This document shows positions 60,959 through 64,000 of a DNA stretch of 64,000 nucleotides, piece after piece. Both the position numbers and the translations under genes were made by a program. Every line of letters starts with the position of its first letter. The stretch's first letter is position 1. The stretch lies in NCBI GenBank assembly GCA_964598005.1, contig CAZRAL010000009.1:4274-68273 (forward strand), given 5' to 3'. Below the pieces are notes generated by a model. That model worked only from the letters and a program-made list of their open reading frames with translations, was not told the origin of the DNA and made no database searches. The DNA comes from CAZRAL01 sp964598005. GTDB taxonomy: Bacteria > Pseudomonadota > Gammaproteobacteria > Burkholderiales > Usitatibacteraceae.

Positions 60959-61339
60959 TTATTCGTCTTTGTCTTGCGACGCAGTGTAGTTGAGTTTTTC
61001 CTTGATGCGTGCCGATTTGCCGGAACGGTCACGCAAGTAATACAGCTTGGCGCGGCGCACATCGCCTTTGCGCTTCACTTCGATGGAAGCAATGGTCGGC
61101 GCATAGGTCTGGAAAGTACGCTCCACCCCTTCGCCGGAAGAAATTTTCCGTACGATAAACGACGAATTCAGGCCACGATTGCGCTTGGCAATCACCACGC
61201 CTTCATAAGCCTGCACCCGTTTGCGCTCACCCTCGATCACGTTGACGTTAACCACGACGGTGTCCCCGGGAGCAAATTCGGGAATGGTTTTCCCCAGACG
61301 TTCGATTTCCTCTTTTTCCAGCTGTTGAATCAGATTCAT
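60959..61339 (-). CDS. rplS: 50S ribosomal protein L19
   Basis: 126 residues from the ATG at 61339 ([20 protein letters not shown]) with GGAAG upstream. The [20 protein letters not shown]-type segment reads [20 protein letters not shown] and the [20 protein letters not shown]-type end is present. Last gene of the rpsP-rimM-trmD-rplS operon, 126 nt after trmD. Confidence 0.97.
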   Translation of the reverse strand: [126 protein letters not shown]

Positions 61340-61465
61340 GTTGCTTCCTTTCATGGTCGATGGCTATCGGTTTATTCCGTTTGCCGTTCATGCAGCGCAA
61401 TCTGCGGAAAATTCCACGATTGATGCATGTTGTTTATTTTTAACTCTGCTGCTTTTGTTGCTGCT

Positions 61466-62251
61466 TCATTTACGCCGGTTTGAAATCGTACCTTCAAGCC
61501 GTTTTAAATCTTGTTGCAACGCTGTGCGCCCTTGCAGCAATTCCGGCCGCTTTTCCTGCGTTGCTTGCAGCGCCATTTTACGCCGCCATGCTGCAATTTC
61601 CGCATGGTTGCCACTCATCAACACCGCTGGCGCCGCCATCCCATTCCAGATTTCGGGTCGGGTATAGTGCGGATGATCCAGCAGGCCATCGCGTACCGGC
61701 GAAAACGAGTCTTCTTCCGCCGATTGGTTGTCGTTCAACGCACCGGGCAGTAAACGCACCATCGCATCGATCAGCACCATCGCAGCCAACTCGCCGCCGG
61801 ACAGCACATAATCGCCAATCGATATTTCCCTATCGACCCGCGCCTCGATCAAACGCTGGTCGATTCCTTCATACCGGCCGCACAAAAAGACCAAGGCTGG
61901 CTCGGCAATCAATTCGCGAATACCGGCATCGGTAATCGGTTTGGCCTGTGGCGTCAGGTAGACCACCTTGGGCACAAATTCTGTGCAACCTTGCTGCGCC
62001 AACGACATTTTTGACTGCTCGAGCGCCGCGTCGATGGCGGCATTCAGCGGTTCAGCTTTCATCACCATTCCCGGCCCACCGCCAAAGGGTCGGTCATCGA
62101 TGGTACGGTAATGATCACTGGCAAAATCGCGCGGGTTCCAGCACCTTAATTCCCAGCACTTTTCATCCAGCGCCCGTCGCGTCACCCCGCAATCGGCGAT
62201 GGCATCGAACATCTCCGGAAACAGGGTAATGACATCGTACTGCCTAGTCAT
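61466..62251 (-). CDS. trmD: tRNA (guanine-N1-)-methyltransferase
   Basis: 261 residues from the ATG at 62251, which overlaps the rimM stop (ATGA). Motifs DVITLFPEMFDAI, PFGGGPGMVMKAEPL, LCGRYEGIDQRLIEARVDRE, SIGDYVLSGGELAAMVLIDA (trefoil-knot SAM site). Makes m1G37 in tRNA. The C-terminus has an added basic/glutamine-rich tail of about 20 residues. Confidence 0.96.
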   Translation of the reverse strand: MTRQYDVITLFPEMFDAIADCGVTRRALDEKCWELRCWNPRDFASDHYRTIDDRPFGGGPGMVMKAEPLNAAIDAALEQSKMSLAQQGCTEFVPKVVYLTPQAKPITDAGIRELIAEPALVFLCGRYEGIDQRLIEARVDREISIGDYVLSGGELAAMVLIDAMVRLLPGALNDNQSAEEDSFSPVRDGLLDHPHYTRPEIWNGMAAPAVLMSGNHAEIAAWRRKMALQATQEKRPELLQGRTALQQDLKRLEGTISNRRK

Positions 62252-62736
62252 CCGTAATCCCGTTGCCAATCGACCGTAATCGTTTTCAATGCACGATCGA
62301 TATTCAAGATAAATTCCGGGACGTAGGGAATCAAAATTTCCCTGCCTGCATCTGCTTTTACCACCAGCACATCGTTCGCACCGGTTTCCATCAATGAATC
62401 AACCTGACCCAGCACTTCACCGGTTTGATTGATCACCCGGCAGCCGATCAAATCAATCCAGAAAATCTCACCCTCGCCCACCGCCTCCAGATCAGCCCGA
62501 GGAATGCCGACCTGCCGCTTGGCCAGCAGCTGGGCTGCATTGCGATCATCACAACCTTTCAGTTTGGCAATTACACCTTTAGCGTTAACTGCAAAATCTT
62601 CCAGCTCGTATTTTTCCCAGACACCCGCGCGCTCCACCAGCCAGGTGGCATAACCATTCAGGCTATCCCGATACTGTGTAAAAGTCTGCAGCTTGACCCA
62701 CCCCTTGATGCCAAATGGCGCGGCGATGCGCGCCAT
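62248..62736 (-). CDS. rimM: 16S rRNA processing protein RimM
   Basis: 162 residues from the ATG at 62736 (MARIAAPFGIKGWVKLQTFT), with AGGA ten bases upstream. An upstream GTG at 62784 would extend it by 16 residues and overlap rpsP by 26 nt. N-terminal RimM domain followed by a PRC-barrel (FWIDLIGCRVINQTGEVLGQ and ILIPYVPEFI). Assembly factor for the 30S head; works near S19. Confidence 0.93.
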   Translation of the reverse strand: MARIAAPFGIKGWVKLQTFTQYRDSLNGYATWLVERAGVWEKYELEDFAVNAKGVIAKLKGCDDRNAAQLLAKRQVGIPRADLEAVGEGEIFWIDLIGCRVINQTGEVLGQVDSLMETGANDVLVVKADAGREILIPYVPEFILNIDRALKTITVDWQRDYG

Positions 62737-62758
62737 GATGACAATATCCTGTGCGGGA

Positions 62759-63013
62759 TCAGCTCGCTGTGCGGGACTTGCCACGCTTGACCAGCCTCAG
62801 CACCGCATCCGATGCCTGCGCACCCTTGCTTTGCCAATAGGTAAGGCGGTCCAACGCGATGCGAAAACCTTCTTCTTTTTCTGCCGCAACCGGATTGTAG
62901 AAACCGATCCGCTCGATAAAACGGCCGTCGCGGGGATGTCGCGAATCCGCAACCACAATGTTATAAAAGGGGCGATTTCTGGCACCGCCACGCGCCATTC
63001 TGATCACAACCAT
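62759..63013 (-). CDS. rpsP: 30S ribosomal protein S16
   Basis: 84 residues from the second of two tandem ATGs (63013), AAGGAG upstream. MVVIRMARGGARNRPFYNIV start and RDGRFIERIGFYNP motif are diagnostic. First gene of rpsP-rimM-trmD-rplS; the promoter must lie in 63014-63152, next to the repeat at 63153. Confidence 0.97.
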   Translation of the reverse strand: MVVIRMARGGARNRPFYNIVVADSRHPRDGRFIERIGFYNPVAAEKEEGFRIALDRLTYWQSKGAQASDAVLRLVKRGKSRTAS

Positions 63014-63152
63014 CATGAACTCCTTATGTTGATCAATCCATTGAGAATGGATAACAAGCCTGTTGCAAACAGGCAACGAAAACTTTTTCATTGTAAGTAG
63101 ATCAAGGCCTTACAGTCAAGAAAATATGTTTGGGTGAAAATATGTTTGGGTT

Positions 63153-63700
63153 AAGGAACCTCTGAATAAGTCCTCCATGAGCCGCGTTTTGACAAAAATA
63201 GCCCAGATTCAAGGCACCGTAGTTGCCAACATCGGCAGGTCGTATCCGTTGATACGAAGCCAAGGAGGCCCCGGCGTAGGCAGCACAGGTCGCGAAGCCG
63301 GGGCAACCGCCTTACCTTTCGGGTCGCATCCAAAGGCACTGAGTCCTCAGTGCCTTTGGAACCTGCTCCGCCTGCGGCAAGGCACGCCGAAGATGGATTA
63401 TTCTTGTCAAAACCCGCATGGGGTACCGCAAGGGTTTCGCCAAGCCAACTGCTTGGCTTGGCGCTTGCGGGACCGGCAAGCCTCTGGCTTGCCGTGGGCC
63501 GAAGGCTGGCGCAGTTGTCAAATGCGCGGGCGGTCTGCTGTGTTGCGGTGCTTGCGAAGGGTACGCCGTAGCGAGGAGCAGGGGCCTCGTTTATGGGGAT
63601 GCGACGCGGAGCAAGCCCGCCTTCACGGCTGGGCTTCGCCACGCTGTCGTGTCCGGCGAGCCATCCCGGAAAACCCAGCGCGCGGCCATGTGGGATTTAA
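63153..63700. repeat. Large hairpin-rich repeat with IS5-like ends (copy 2, right end degraded)
   Basis: Opens GGAACCTCTGAATAAGTCC after TTAA, as in the copy at 17437. Nearly identical to it for about 450 bp, including the same palindromes (CCAAAGGCACTGAGTCCTCA region, CCAAGCCAACTGCTTGGC region, CGGCAAGCCTCTGGCTTG region). After about 63600 the two diverge, then match again near CATCCCGGAAA and GCGCGCGGCCATGTGGGA. The right terminus GGTTCC is not recognisable. No gene is supported in it. Confidence 0.75.
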
Positions 63701-63797
63701 TCAGGGCGGAAAAATCGTGTCTGACCCCATATATTCGTATATCCGAGGTTTTTATAGAAAATTAACATTTTGTTAATGCTTTTATCAATTCAAAGTA

Positions 63798-63826
63798 TTC
63801 TTGATGGAGAAAATTTTTTCTATAAT
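63798..63826 (+). promoter_or_regulatory. Sigma-70-like promoter
   Basis: TTCTTG at 63798-63803, spacer 17, TATAAT at 63821-63826, in a strongly AT-rich stretch (63720-63960) very different from the rest of the window. It would drive the short frame at 63913. Confidence 0.5.
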
Positions 63827-63912
63827 TAACCATGCGTATTTGTTTCGCATATTCGGGGGTATCGCAAGATAAAAAAGTTCATATCTAAATTATCAACTAT
63901 TAAGGACATCAA

Positions 63913-63975
63913 ATGCTTGTACCAAAAACAAACTTACTATTAATTACTGACCTTACGCAGCGCAAGTGGTGTTAG
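63913..63975 (+). other. Short frame, possible truncated gene start at the window edge
   Basis: 20 codons (MLVPKTNLLLITDLTQRKWC) then TAG, with a good AAGGA site at 63902 and a promoter upstream. It looks like the true start of a gene whose continuation has been replaced, since composition changes after TTACGCAGCG. Too short to identify. Confidence 0.3.
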
Positions 63976-64000
63976 GCTTGGCGGATGAAAAATTCTGACA

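Overview
The window is a 64 kb piece of a betaproteobacterial chromosome. The gene orders ribE-ribD-nrdR-glyA, trxA-rho-rpmE2, addB-addA, glnE-yhdP-nitrilase and rpsP-rimM-trmD-rplS, together with the protein sequences, fit Betaproteobacteria, most likely the Nitrosomonadales/Gallionellales side. That placement is inferred from protein similarity by eye, not from a database search. No rRNA, tRNA, CRISPR array or replication origin was seen.

Layout. 1-3017 (minus): riboflavin biosynthesis (ribE partial, ribD), nrdR, glyA. 3132-5760: an accessory insert bounded by two decayed inverted copies of an IS5-type transposase 3' end. It carries a TPR/LuxR-type regulator and, convergent to it, a 59-residue peptide gene with a textbook double-glycine leader. 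5776-7934 (minus): an EnvZ/OmpR-type two-component pair. 8146-13135 (plus): an EF-hand protein, tsaB, rimI, family 4 uracil-DNA glycosylase, lemA and two TPM-domain proteins, then lplT (minus). 14465-15894 is a gene graveyard with fragments of several transposases, a P-type ATPase 5' end joined to a nrdJ 3' end. 15895-17273: a CBS-domain protein, a frameshifted host-attachment family protein and a DksA-like zinc finger protein. 17338-20175: dispersed repeats around a wax-ester-synthase-like protein whose catalytic histidine is replaced. 20211-24800: an rSAM/selenodomain-associated cluster (two transferases, a DUF3047 protein, an FAD oxidoreductase) followed by glcF.

24807-28772 (minus): an ArnT/PMT-like glycosyltransferase, rpmE2, rho, trxA. 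29089-30972: a secreted HEAT-type repeat gene broken by one in-frame TAG. 31324-38239 (plus): fdxA, addB, addA. glnE (minus) stands divergently to yhdP and a nitrilase-family gene. 46056-53272 (minus): a complete Opp/Dpp-type peptide ABC transporter with two substrate-binding proteins. 53531-58732 (minus): a HAD phosphatase, a GIY-YIG protein, dispersed repeats, a thiolase and a long FadE-type acyl-CoA dehydrogenase. 58912-63013: rlmI-like methyltransferase, trmB, and the rplS-trmD-rimM-rpsP operon. The window ends in a second copy of the large structured repeat and an AT-rich promoter-like stretch.

Most of the sequence is housekeeping. The accessory interest lies in the double-glycine peptide/regulator cassette, in a family of hairpin-rich non-autonomous repeats with IS5-like ends (17437-18093, 41004-41055, 46027-46040, 63153-63700), in a second MITE-like family with GATGTTACGC ends, and in several genes caught in decay.
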